Assembly: GCA_964626885.1 (NCBI GenBank) | Contig: CAZVJA010000170.1 | Location: 1-11,429 of the forward strand | DNA: 11,429 nt | Reading direction: 5' to 3' | From: CAZVJA01 sp964626885 | Lineage (GTDB): Bacteria > Planctomycetota > Planctomycetia > Planctomycetales > Planctomycetaceae | Shown: one piece after another, positions 1 to 7,442 of the stretch | Position numbering within the stretch: the stretch's first letter is position 1 | Layout: the number at the start of each line of letters is the position of its first letter | Translations under genes and position numbers: made by a program | The notes under the pieces: generated by a model | What the model saw: only the letters and a program-made list of their open reading frames with translations | What the model was told of the DNA's origin: nothing | Database searches by the model: none

Positions 1-379
1 TGCGATCAGCGATCTGCTCCCACCAGAAGGGGAAGCCAGCCGACCAACGAGCCTACTCTTCCAAGGGCTCCCGGCGACATACTCGTCTTCCGTGCAACAA
101 CTGCTCGCGGAAAACCCGAGCTCTCTACCGAGACATTTCAGGCTCCAAGACTCTGCTCTTATCATAGCTCTCGCAGGGTCCGTGTCAATTCAAGTCTAAC
201 AATTTCAGCCCCCAGATCCCGCAAATCCCGAACTTTTCTTGTTCGGGAAGCTGACCGGGTTGCCGACAAGAATCTCCCTGATCCCTGCCCGCCGTCTATC
301 TGTGTGAATTCAATGAAGCTTTGAGACTCGCAATTCCTCGCTCGACCAATTGCGGCTCAATGGCCTCACCGACGTGGCA
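1..379. other. non-coding stretch downstream of the thioredoxin/YHS gene
   Basis: I see no convincing coding region here. The stretch lies 3' of the minus-strand gene that stops at 380. It contains two short inverted repeats: 7-bp arms CGCAATT/AATTGCG at 329-335 and 348-354, and 8-bp arms TCCCGAAC/GTTCGGGA at 226-233 and 241-248. Either could fold in the transcript of the minus-strand gene, but neither has a clear U-tract on that strand. Confidence 0.6.
226..248 (-). terminator. possible hairpin terminator of the thioredoxin/YHS gene
   Basis: A perfect 8-bp inverted repeat with a 7-base loop lies about 130 bp past the stop codon at 380. Read on the minus strand, the hairpin is followed by TTTGCGGG, which has only three T's. 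It is therefore a weak candidate for a factor-independent terminator and may be only a 3' end-stabilising hairpin. Confidence 0.25.
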
Positions 380-1402
380 TCACAACATTTCCGTCGGTTC
401 AATCTTGTCGATGTTCAGCACGTGTTTCGTTCGCGTATAGCGATGCGGTGCCGCTTTGAACCGCGCACGCGTCTCCGGATTCACGAAGAAATAGAGTTCG
501 CCGTTGTAAAACACGCCGAACCGCGTATCGCCGATAATCGCCCGCCCCTGCTCTTCAAAGACGACCGGATCGCACCCTTGCAGCTGCGGTGCATACTGGT
601 TGGGGTTCGCCTCGAACTCCGCCAGTTCCGCGGCGGATGTCATGTGATACACGATCCCCTTGTACTCGCTGGCGAAATGCGCATCCCCACGAACCCATTG
701 ACGGCTCTTCGACAACGTCACCGGGCTGAACCCGCGCAAGCCTAATGCCCAGGTGGGACGCTTCGTGGGAGTTCCCGCCCGCGGAACACTGCGCGGATCT
801 GGCCCCGTCGGGCGGCCGGCTTCATGGGGCATGATCGGATCTAGTCCCTGCGGTTGCCGCTGCAACTCCGGACCGCCGCTTTCGGCCCCCACCGACGCTT
901 GATGGGAGTCTTTCGGCATGGCATTGCCGGCGATCTGCATTTTGCGCGATTGCGCCACGCGGGCGTCGACGTGCGCGATCCGCGACAAATAACTTTGCTG
1001 ATCCTGGTACGCGGACGACCGCGAGAGAACCGTTCCGTTGGTATCCAAAAACAGATCGCTCGGCAGCGAATCGATGCCAAATCGCCGCACCAATTCCGGA
1101 TTGCGATCACTGTCGATCTTCACCGCGATGAATCGCCCCTCGAGTTGCCGGTACAACGCGGGGCTGTGCAACACTTCCCGTTCCATCTGCTGGCAGGGAC
1201 CGCACCATTCGGCCGAGAAATGGACGACCATCGGCAAGCCGAGGCGCCGCGCTTCCGCTTCCGCCGTGTAAAAATCGCTCTTCCAAACCGGCCCCCGATG
1301 GCCCCCCGAGATCGAATTCGGCGGCAAAGGATCAGCAGCCACGCCTCCCGAGCGGAAGGCAAACGCGATGATGAACAAGGCCATGTACCGCAGGTGGCGC
1401 AT
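380..1402 (-). CDS. secreted thioredoxin-fold protein with C-terminal tandem YHS-like modules
   Basis: This is a predicted exported thiol-disulfide protein of 340 residues. I chose the ATG at 1402 because GGAGG lies 7 bases upstream and it begins a signal peptide: basic MRHLRY, then a hydrophobic stretch to about residue 21, with a likely cut after GVAA (about 23). A thioredoxin fold follows at about 40-145, with the redox motif WCGPC (Cys67, Cys70) and a cis-proline candidate in SLPS (Pro114). A Gly/Pro-rich linker runs from 150 to 215. The C-terminal part has two YHS-like units: GFSPV at 224 to NQYAP at about 272, and GCDPV at 276 to PHRY at about 322. The usual YHS cysteine pairs are absent, with only Cys277 left, so metal binding is doubtful. 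It follows pabA by 246 bp on the same strand. Redox partner unknown; the fold calls are firm, the role is inferred. Confidence 0.8.
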   Translation of the reverse strand: MRHLRYMALFIIAFAFRSGGVAADPLPPNSISGGHRGPVWKSDFYTAEAEARRLGLPMVVHFSAEWCGPCQQMEREVLHSPALYRQLEGRFIAVKIDSDRNPELVRRFGIDSLPSDLFLDTNGTVLSRSSAYQDQQSYLSRIAHVDARVAQSRKMQIAGNAMPKDSHQASVGAESGGPELQRQPQGLDPIMPHEAGRPTGPDPRSVPRAGTPTKRPTWALGLRGFSPVTLSKSRQWVRGDAHFASEYKGIVYHMTSAAELAEFEANPNQYAPQLQGCDPVVFEEQGRAIIGDTRFGVFYNGELYFFVNPETRARFKAAPHRYTRTKHVLNIDKIEPTEML

Positions 1403-1627
1403 TCCGAGCCTCCGTTTGAGCGTGGGCCTCAACCGAGCAACCTGCGTCAACGACCGCGCTGCACGGGAGGTAGACCGACACTTTATCTCTATCGGTCCGG
1501 AGAGCCGCCGCAATTGGGCAGTCTGAAACAGTTCCGGAATTCGTTTCCGAAAGATCGCCCTCACGGAACGATCCTGCCGCCCGCAAAGTTTACGAAACGG
1601 GCAAGACCCACTCGATCGTCACAAATA

Positions 1628-1644
1628 GACCGTACCGGACGGTC
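1628..1644 (-). terminator. probable terminator just after pabA
   Basis: The 6-bp arms GACCGT/ACGGTC enclose a 5-base loop, starting only four bases past the pabA stop codon at 1649. On the minus strand the hairpin is followed by TATTTGT. The short stem and imperfect U-tract make this a moderate candidate. If real, it separates pabA from the thioredoxin/YHS gene downstream. Confidence 0.4.
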
Positions 1645-1648
1645 AAGT

Positions 1649-2317
1649 TCACCAGTGTAGCGGCCCGGAGGAATTCGGGACCGCGATATTCCAGCTATCG
1701 GCCGCGGGACGGGCGATAAAGTCCCCCGACGGGCACGCCTCAATTGGCAATCCCGCCAACGAAAGAAAGTTCGCGAGGATTCGATGCCCCGCTTCGGTCA
1801 ACACCGATTCCGGATGAAACTGCACGCCGTAAGTGCGGTACTCGACGTGCTCAATCGCCATCGGAACCCCTTCGGGAGTCCGGGCGGTGATCCGTAGCTG
1901 ATGGGGCAGCGTCGGCTCGTCGACAATCAGCGAATGGTACCGCGTCGCCGCAAAGGGATTCGACAAACCGGCGAAGAGGGGTGTCCCGGCGTGATGAATC
2001 CGCGAAGTCTTTCCATGGACCGGCTCGGGAGCGCGAACAATCTCTCCCCCAAAAGCCGCTGCGATCGCCTGATGCCCCAGACAGACACCCAGGATCGGCA
2101 CACGGGGGGCCAATTCGCGAATCAACGCGACCGATACCCCTGCCTCGCGCGGCGTACATGGTCCGGGCGAAAGGACGATCGCGGACGGCTCGCGATCGCG
2201 AATCTCCGACACCGTGATCTGATCATTGCGCACGACCTCGACCCGGCACCCCATCTCCAAAAGATACCGTGCTAGGTTATGCACGAAGCTGTCGTAGTTG
2301 TCGATGAGGAGAATCAT
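1649..2317 (-). CDS. pabA: aminodeoxychorismate synthase component II (glutamine amidotransferase; PabA/TrpG family)
   Basis: This is a class I glutaminase of 222 residues that releases ammonia from glutamine and passes it to the chorismate-binding partner. The family fold starts at once with MILLIDNYDSF. The SPGP oxyanion region is at 50-53, and the nucleophile is Cys79 in GVCLGHQ. HGKTS at 101-105 is typical of TrpG/PabA, and His168 and Glu170 in FHPES complete the triad. PabA and TrpG cannot be told apart by sequence alone, and many bacteria share one protein. The call to pabA rests on pabB, which lies 129 bp upstream on the same strand. About 30 residues past the usual family end (from about 190) form an extra tail with no motif I know. 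No Shine-Dalgarno is visible at the start, where a short repeat occupies the upstream DNA. Confidence 0.88.
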   Translation of the reverse strand: MILLIDNYDSFVHNLARYLLEMGCRVEVVRNDQITVSEIRDREPSAIVLSPGPCTPREAGVSVALIRELAPRVPILGVCLGHQAIAAAFGGEIVRAPEPVHGKTSRIHHAGTPLFAGLSNPFAATRYHSLIVDEPTLPHQLRITARTPEGVPMAIEHVEYRTYGVQFHPESVLTEAGHRILANFLSLAGLPIEACPSGDFIARPAADSWNIAVPNSSGPLHW

Positions 2318-2446
2318 GCGAAGCAGTCAGCAATCAGGCTTCAGGAAAGGCAAGGGTTTGGGTTTTAGGGTGCGAGGGTATTATGGTTCGAGGTCTCGAA
2401 TCGCTCATCCTCTTTCCTCCGTCTTCTACCCTCTCGCTTCCGTTCA
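2318..2446. other. pabB-pabA intergenic region with degenerate repeat and palindrome
   Basis: This gap is longer than the 23-bp gap upstream of pabB. It holds a copy of the motif TCAGCAATCAG (2327-2337), related to motifs after other genes in the window, and a perfect palindrome TTCGAG-GT-CTCGAA at 2387-2400. On the minus strand a CATAAT hexamer (2381-2386) resembles a -10 box, but I see no matching -35. An internal promoter for pabA is possible but unproven. Confidence 0.3.
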
Positions 2447-3874
2447 TCACAGCGCCCGCAGCATCCCCTCCGCCTTGTGCAACGTCTCATCGTACTCCGC
2501 GACGGGATTTGATCCAGCGACAATGCCCCCTCCCACCGGGCACTGCACCCAACCGTGACGGCAGGTGAAGGTCCGAATCAGAATATTACTGTCGGCCGTG
2601 CCATCGAACCCGACATAAAACAGGCTGCCGCAATACGCCCCGCGGACCGTCGGCTCAAGCTCCGCGATGATCTCCATCGCGCGAATCTTCGGCGCACCAG
2701 TCACCGAGCCGCCGGGAAAGGCCGCCGCCAGCAGATCCCAGGCATCTCGTCCTTCATCCAGTCGGCCACGAATCTCGGAAACCAGGTGCTGCACCGTCTC
2801 GTACGTTTCGACGGCACACAAATTCGGGACGGCAATTGACGATGGAGCGCACACGCGCGACAGATCGTTGCGCAGGAGATCGACAATCATCACATTCTCG
2901 GCCTGATCCTTGATGCTCTCGCGAAGCTCGTCGCGCGTGTACAGATCCGCCTCGGGGATTGATTTCCGCTGGCGTGTTCCTTTGATGGGACGGGTTTCAA
3001 CATTTCGATCGCGGATCGAAAGGAATCGCTCCGGGGATGCGCTTACGACGGCCCAGTCATCCGACGCGAAATAGCCCGCGAACGGCGCGGGATTCACGCG
3101 CCGCAGCCGATCGTACAAGTCGAGCGAACTTTGTCGTTGAGGGAACAGCAGCCGCTGCGACAGATTTACCTGAAAGACATCTCCCGCGAAGATGTATTCA
3201 ATGACCCGCTCGACCGCCTTGAGATACGCCTCGCGGGAAAAGTTGCTGGTCAATCCCGCCGGTCCCGGAGCGGGCCACTGAGGCGCGAGGCGATTCGTCG
3301 GCAGCGCGTCGCGCGTCACTTGATCCTGAGCGCCGCGCACACCGCTTTGCTTGGGCAGGTTCGCCAATCTCGAGCGCACATCGCGGACCCGTTTCGATGC
3401 CCGGTCGATACGACGAGAAGCCTCTTTTTCCGGGAATCCCTGGGAGATGATCCACCCCCTACCCGTATGATGATCCCAGGCAATCACCCAGTCGTAGAGC
3501 CCGACAACCAGATCGGGAAGTGCAAACTCGTCATAGGGCGCAGCCGGCAGACGTTCCCACGCCCGACCAAGTTCATACGACAACAGCCCCGCGGCACCAC
3601 CTTGGAACGGCGGGAGATCGGGCAGCGTAGCGGCCTGAAACTCCGACAAGCAACCCTGGATGTTGCCGAACGGATCTTCACCAAAACGGACGCGGTCGAT
3701 TTGAACACGTTCAAACGGATCGGCCGTCAGAAAGCTGTATCTTCCGACAGGCTCCCGTCGCAGCGCGCTCTCCAACAACAGCACATCCGGCAGATCGGCG
3801 AGCGCGCGGAGCGCATCTCCCACATCCGGGCAGGGGTGCAGTTCTTCAACCAGCGGTAGATGAGAAGCCGACAT
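2447..3874 (-). CDS. pabB: aminodeoxychorismate synthase component I
   Basis: This 475-residue chorismate-utilising enzyme converts chorismate and ammonia to 4-amino-4-deoxychorismate, the precursor of p-aminobenzoate. The N-terminal domain covers about 1-190, and the catalytic chorismate-binding domain runs from about 210 to 472. Motifs in order are GDVFQVNLSQR (231-241), ASPERF (279-284), PIKGTRQR (296-303), DLLRNDLSRV (332-341), GGSVTGAPKIRAM (388-400) and CPVGGGIVAGS (445-455). The lysine in PIKGT (Lys298) marks PabB: anthranilate synthase TrpE normally has alanine there, and in E. coli PabB this lysine acts as the nucleophile. The start at 3874 has GGAAG about 7 bases upstream. The gene lies 23 bp after the DUF6513 gene, so the two should share a transcript, and pabA follows. 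The length suits stand-alone PabB. Confidence 0.93.
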   Translation of the reverse strand: MSASHLPLVEELHPCPDVGDALRALADLPDVLLLESALRREPVGRYSFLTADPFERVQIDRVRFGEDPFGNIQGCLSEFQAATLPDLPPFQGGAAGLLSYELGRAWERLPAAPYDEFALPDLVVGLYDWVIAWDHHTGRGWIISQGFPEKEASRRIDRASKRVRDVRSRLANLPKQSGVRGAQDQVTRDALPTNRLAPQWPAPGPAGLTSNFSREAYLKAVERVIEYIFAGDVFQVNLSQRLLFPQRQSSLDLYDRLRRVNPAPFAGYFASDDWAVVSASPERFLSIRDRNVETRPIKGTRQRKSIPEADLYTRDELRESIKDQAENVMIVDLLRNDLSRVCAPSSIAVPNLCAVETYETVQHLVSEIRGRLDEGRDAWDLLAAAFPGGSVTGAPKIRAMEIIAELEPTVRGAYCGSLFYVGFDGTADSNILIRTFTCRHGWVQCPVGGGIVAGSNPVAEYDETLHKAEGMLRAL

Positions 3875-3897
3875 GTTGATCTTCCGAGGAGGGAGTT

Positions 3898-5340
3898 TCA
3901 GTCGGACTCACGCGCTTGAGCTGGTTGGGACGCTCGTGCTGTTTCGCTCCGTTCGCGGTGCCGGCGGTCATGCGCGCTCGGTTCCGGAACAGTCAAGTAG
4001 CCCCACGAGAGGGACTGGTCCTGAGTGTACTGTTTGCCGAGCGTGAGTGCCGTAACCGCCTTCGACAATTCGTATCCCAGGTAAAACGCATGCTCCGCGT
4101 CGAGTTCGCCCGATCCGCGAACGACCTGGTCGAACAGCTCAAAGGCGTCGCCGCCGCTCCAGTGACCGTCGCGGTTGATCAAATGGATCGTTCCCCCTTC
4201 CACCAGAATGCGGAAGTTCGGGTCGGTCACCCGCGTCGCCAGATCCGCTAATTCCTGCTCCGTCATTGAACGCAGTTTCGAATCGCGGAGCGTCACCAGC
4301 CCGGCATCGACATGCTTCGGCAGAACGCTCTGCCCAATGCTGTGATGCACCAGCCGGCGCGCCAGGTCGAGTTCCCGCACCGAGGACCGTGCCCAATTGA
4401 TCACTTCGGTGGTGAGCACGCTGTGAATGCCCAGTTCCTGGCAGATACCGGCCAGGAGAAGATTCACCCCCGCCGAATCGACTTCGGTCAGTTCCGTCAG
4501 ATTTCCGACCCCCATCATCACCGGCACGTGCGGCCAGCGGCGGCGGCAGGAAAAAAAGCGTGCCAGCGACGTCGCGAACCCAAAGCCGATCGGCTCCAGC
4601 ACCGGATCGATGCGAAACTTCGCCCCCGCGTCCGAGAGTATGCCCATCGTTTCTTCCAACTCATCGAGCGCCGCGGGCGTGCGGGGATCATCGGGGATGA
4701 CAACCAGTTCCGCCGGCAGCTTCGAGGCCCAGTCGCGGTTGCCTTTGTTGCAACTGAGGACGAGTTCCGCCCCCGCCTCCACGGCTAACTCCACTTCTGT
4801 CCTGTCGAAGCTGTCGATCGATACGCGATGCCCTGCTCCGCGCAACAACCGCACAACTTCTGCCACGCGCGGCCAACTCTCTCCGGGAACGCAGCCGAGA
4901 TCGATGATGTCGGCGCCGCTTTCCCGATACTTCGCGGACTGTTGAAGGATTTGCTCGCCGCTCATCCGCGGCGCATGGTTGATCTCCGCGACGATCTCAA
5001 TGTCGTAACGGCTGAGATCGGCCGCGGGCTTTCCTTCGCGACCAAAGTACGTGTCGAGGTCGTGCAAGTCTTTCGGCCCTCGTGTGAACGGTGTTTGAAA
5101 TCGCTCTTCCAGCGGAGCGAGTTCCCCTTGGCACCAACCGGGGAGCAGCACCCGATCGTATCCCTCGACACCGGAAAGCTTCCGCAGCACCCAATCGGCG
5201 TGCATCAGTGCAGCCACGCTGATCCCCAGCACCGCGACATCATACTCGAATCCGACACGGCGGCTGAGCGGTTCGAGCACACGGCGCAGCGACAATTCCG
5301 CCAACCGCCCCGTCACAAATAAGATCCGCTCACCAGGCAT
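3898..5340 (-). CDS. DUF6513-type dihydropteroate-synthase-like protein, probable tetrahydromethanopterin-pathway enzyme
   Basis: This 480-residue protein has the layout of the archaeal and bacterial dihydropteroate-synthase-related family. An N-terminal domain (1-105, beginning MPGERILFVTGRLAE) has no clear known motif. A TIM-barrel-like domain related to dihydropteroate synthase covers about 110-340, with ADIIDLGC (143-150), SIDSFD (174-179), DPVLEP (245-250) and MGVGNLTELTE (276-286). A C-terminal module runs from about 360 to 450 (DPNFRILVEGG, HAFYLGYELSKA). The last 25 residues are charged and probably disordered. From memory, relatives occur where tetrahydromethanopterin is made and sit among such genes in methylotrophs and planctomycetes. 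A condensation of the pterin and aminobenzoate parts is the obvious guess, but I know of no proof. The classical folP enzyme is shorter, about 280 residues. pabB 23 bp downstream supports a pterin role. Confidence 0.85.
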   Translation of the reverse strand: MPGERILFVTGRLAELSLRRVLEPLSRRVGFEYDVAVLGISVAALMHADWVLRKLSGVEGYDRVLLPGWCQGELAPLEERFQTPFTRGPKDLHDLDTYFGREGKPAADLSRYDIEIVAEINHAPRMSGEQILQQSAKYRESGADIIDLGCVPGESWPRVAEVVRLLRGAGHRVSIDSFDRTEVELAVEAGAELVLSCNKGNRDWASKLPAELVVIPDDPRTPAALDELEETMGILSDAGAKFRIDPVLEPIGFGFATSLARFFSCRRRWPHVPVMMGVGNLTELTEVDSAGVNLLLAGICQELGIHSVLTTEVINWARSSVRELDLARRLVHHSIGQSVLPKHVDAGLVTLRDSKLRSMTEQELADLATRVTDPNFRILVEGGTIHLINRDGHWSGGDAFELFDQVVRGSGELDAEHAFYLGYELSKAVTALTLGKQYTQDQSLSWGYLTVPEPSAHDRRHRERSETARASQPAQARESD

Positions 5341-5372
5341 GGGAAAGAGCTTTCAGCCGCTGTCAAAGGCTT

Positions 5373-5475
5373 GCCGCGAAAAGGCACAAATGGCACAAAA
5401 ATTCGCTCATTCCATAAAACACATCTGTCAAAAAAATTCAGTGTCAAATTTGTGACTTTTGCGCCTCTTTGCGGC
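5373..5475. repeat. 27-bp imperfect inverted repeat upstream of the DUF6513 gene
   Basis: The arms at 5373-5399 and 5449-5475 match at 22 of 27 positions when one is reverse complemented. Each reads from GCCGC through a purine-rich GGC core to CACAAA. The 49-base spacer is A+T rich. The element fills the gap between the pterin dehydratase gene and the DUF6513 gene, both on the minus strand. It looks like a dispersed palindromic intergenic element. It could also act as a hairpin 3' of the dehydratase or in the DUF6513 leader. Confidence 0.7.
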
Positions 5476-5549
5476 AATTTCAACTATGACGTGAGCAGCT
5501 CGGTCGGAGCCTCACATCCTAATCTGACAACGACACGCAACCACTTTTT

Positions 5550-5582
5550 CTGAAAGCTGATCGCTGGCTGCTGGCCGCTCCT
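5550..5582. repeat. short repeat downstream of the dehydratase gene
   Basis: CTGAAAGCTGATC at 5550-5562 (reverse complement GATCAGCTTTCAG) is followed by tandem GCTGG/GCTGC units. The same core appears after ndk at 10021-10033 and, in a variant, at 2326-2338. A partial copy is at 5348-5356. It is probably a member of a degenerate intergenic repeat family. Confidence 0.4.
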
Positions 5583-5585
5583 TCA

Positions 5586-5930
5586 TCAATGTACCCAATT
5601 CTTCGGAAAACCATCCAACGGCGAGCCCGCTTCCGGTTTCCAAGTGGCCACTTCGTGAATCTTTCGAGCCAGCGCCACATCCCCCGGCGTGATGCCCCGC
5701 ACGCGATGCGTCTGCAACTTCACCGTCACCTGAGCATACCCGACGGTGAGGTCGGGATGATGCCACGCCGCTTCCGCCAAGTAGCCGATGGCATTGACCA
5801 GCATCAACGTATGAGGAAATCCCGGCGTCTTGTATTCGCGCCGCAGCCAGTTCTCTTTGACTTCCCACCCCGGCAGCGTCTTCAACTCTTCGGCCAGTTG
5901 TGCTTCCGTCAGAACAGTGTCATCGGCCAT
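5586..5930 (-). CDS. pterin-4a-carbinolamine dehydratase family protein
   Basis: This small cytoplasmic enzyme of 114 residues belongs to the family that dehydrates 4a-hydroxytetrahydropterins. The family motif is complete: Glu53, then HHP at 57-59, Tyr65, His75 and Asp84, inside the stretch from AEAAWHHPD to RGITPGDVALA. The length fits the family (about 95-115). The ATG at 5930 is preceded by a good GAGGTG six bases upstream. In many bacteria the partner is phenylalanine hydroxylase (phhB), but no such gene is here. Beside the DUF6513, pabB and pabA genes, a role in folate or tetrahydromethanopterin metabolism is more likely, though unproven. It lies 165 bp after the reductase gene and 245 bp before the DUF6513 gene, all on the minus strand. 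Confidence 0.92.
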   Translation of the reverse strand: MADDTVLTEAQLAEELKTLPGWEVKENWLRREYKTPGFPHTLMLVNAIGYLAEAAWHHPDLTVGYAQVTVKLQTHRVRGITPGDVALARKIHEVATWKPEAGSPLDGFPKNWVH

Positions 5931-6029
5931 ATGTCACACCTCGCTGCTTGATGAACTGGTTGAGGGTTGAGTGTCGGAAAGGAAGACCGTCCCGCATCAC
6001 CACTCAGTAAAGCGGAGATTCGATAGAAC

Positions 6030-6043
6030 AGCCGCTTGCGGCT
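6030..6043. repeat. GC-rich palindrome between the SDR and dehydratase genes
   Basis: The sequence AGCCGC-TT-GCGGCT is a perfect palindrome with 6-bp arms and a two-base centre, about 50 bases past the stop of the SDR gene at 6096. There is no U-tract on the minus strand, so it is not a convincing intrinsic terminator. It may be a fragment of a dispersed repeat. Confidence 0.35.
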
Positions 6044-6095
6044 TAGCCGTCTCCTCTGAAGTCCGGAATCCCGACCACCCGTAGCCTGCATTCGC

Positions 6096-6887
6096 TCACC
6101 GCACCGCGCCACCGTTCACGTTGATCACCTGCCCTGTGATGTAGTTCGCCTCCGAACTCGCCAGAAAACGGGCCACCCGGGCCACATCCTCCGGCGTTCC
6201 CCAACGGCCCAGCGGCGTTTCCCGTCGGATCCGTTCCTGCCACACATCGCCCGCCTGCTCTCCCCATGCCGTTCTGATCCATCCCGGTGCAATGCAATTG
6301 ACGCGAACCTTCGGAGCCAGGCTGACCGCCAGCGAGCGGCTGAAACCCATCACGGCATTCTTCGACGCCGAGAACAGTTCGCCGCTCTCCCCTTCCATGC
6401 CACGATCGGCCTGATCCCACCCAATGTTGAGAATCATGCCGCTTCCCGCTTGCAGCATTCGTTCGCCGACCAGGCGCGACAAGAGCATAGTGCCGCGCAC
6501 ATCGACTTCCCACAGCCGATCCGCTTTCGCTGGGAAAGGAAGTCGGGCTGAATCCCCCGTGAGTAGATCAGCCCCGGCGTTGTTCACCCAGATATCAGCC
6601 GAGTCGAAACAGGACCACGCACGATTGACGAATGATCCCAGTTGATCGGCGACGGCAAGATCCGCAATGACCAGTTCCGCGGCACGACCCAAACCACGAA
6701 TTTCCTCAACAAGATTTTGTGCGAGATCGGTCGAGGCACGGCAATGAATCACGACATCCGCGCCAGCCCGGGCAAACTCGAGGGCGATCGCGCGGCCGAT
6801 TCCCGACGAAGAGCCGGTGACGACCGCCCGTCGGCCGATCAGATTCGCGAACGGAGACGAATTGAAACCATCATTCACATCTGGCAT
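6096..6887 (-). CDS. short-chain dehydrogenase/reductase with non-canonical active site
   Basis: This classical-SDR fold protein has 263 residues from the ATG at 6887. In-frame starts further upstream (to 7013) would add a tail before the fold and run through hairpin-rich, non-coding-looking DNA, so I take the shorter form. The Shine-Dalgarno is weak. The NAD(P) motif TGSSSGIG is at 24-31, NNAG at 102-105, the post-catalytic IAPGWI at 199-204, and the usual C-terminus GGAVR at the end. The catalytic tetrad is mostly changed. The usual Asn is Asp129 (EVDVRG), the usual Ser aligns with Trp157 (NIGWDQ), and the usual Tyr is Phe172 (LFSASK), coded TTC. Lys176 is kept. Cofactor binding looks intact, but ordinary carbonyl chemistry is doubtful. 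Being upstream of pterin genes on the same strand, it may handle a pterin or act as a non-redox paralogue. Substrate unknown. Confidence 0.88.
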   Translation of the reverse strand: MPDVNDGFNSSPFANLIGRRAVVTGSSSGIGRAIALEFARAGADVVIHCRASTDLAQNLVEEIRGLGRAAELVIADLAVADQLGSFVNRAWSCFDSADIWVNNAGADLLTGDSARLPFPAKADRLWEVDVRGTMLLSRLVGERMLQAGSGMILNIGWDQADRGMEGESGELFSASKNAVMGFSRSLAVSLAPKVRVNCIAPGWIRTAWGEQAGDVWQERIRRETPLGRWGTPEDVARVARFLASSEANYITGQVINVNGGAVR

Positions 6888-6948
6888 TTCATCACTGCTA
6901 CTAAGGATTGCGGACTGCTGCCGCCGGCTGGGCGGAGCGTCCGGCCGA

Positions 6949-6982
6949 TCTCCGAGGCGGAGACCGCTTCGGCTCGCCGAAG
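6949..6982 (-). other. tandem hairpins in the probable SDR leader
   Basis: Two hairpins with 6-bp perfect stems lie side by side, 62-95 bases upstream of the SDR start codon. TCTCCG-AGG-CGGAGA is at 6949-6963 and CTTCGG-CTCG-CCGAAG is at 6967-6982. If transcription starts beyond 6982, they would be part of the 5' untranslated region. The function is unknown. Confidence 0.3.
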
Positions 6983-7406
6983 TGCTGTACATCAGGTCCA
7001 CAGCGCGACCCAACCCTCAATTTCACCAGGACCGCACAATGGGCCTTATGGTTGCAGGGACAGGCACTTCCGGCATGCGAATGGTCCCTTCATTTTGCGC
7101 GATGCTCCGCAAGATGGGAATCCTCCGCCGCCGAACACCGGGTGTCACAGCCCCCAAAACTCCCCCGGGAGGGAGTCGACCGAATACACAAACTCCCCAA
7201 GAATTGCCGAAAAAACTGAAGAAATCGACACGCCCGCCTGCTTCAACGGAGTATCAAATTCTAATGAAATTCGTTGACGATTCGATTTCGCGTGGTAATA
7301 ATGGGTCGGAGATGGACTGCTCTGATGTGTGCCGGCGCTCGGCGTATTACAGAGCGGTGCAAATCGATTGACCCATTTCCGTTTTCGCCATTCTGGCGAC
7401 CGCATG

Positions 7407-7442
7407 TGAATTCCGCCGAAATCAAGTTTGAATTCCCCGGAA
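7407..7442. promoter_or_regulatory. candidate operator: 14-bp direct repeat at 22-bp spacing
   Basis: TGAATTCCGCCGAA (7407-7420) and TGAATTCCCCGGAA (7429-7442) match at 12 of 14 bases. They are offset by 22 bp, about two helical turns, so both copies would face the same side of DNA. Each has the palindrome GAATTC. The position, upstream of the arsR gene and in the shared divergent region, fits a regulator site. Binding by the adjacent ArsR protein is a guess, since that family usually uses inverted repeats. Confidence 0.25.

Noticed and set aside
1403..1564. An N-terminal extension of the thioredoxin/YHS gene to an ATG at 1564
   Set aside because: The extension is basic and precedes a good signal peptide. 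The ATG at 1402 has a strong GGAGG, so the longer start is unlikely.
3131..3859. A 242-codon plus-strand frame opposite pabB
   Set aside because: It is the complement of a certain pabB gene. It is rich in Arg and Gln as expected of antisense frames.
2447..3874. Anthranilate synthase component I (trpE) instead of pabB
   Set aside because: The active-site motif is PIKGT with lysine, which marks PabB; TrpE has alanine. No other trp gene is adjacent.
6642..7371. Plus-strand frames covering the SDR start and the region upstream
   Set aside because: They are antisense to SDR codons or run through hairpin-rich DNA, and have no recognisable domain.
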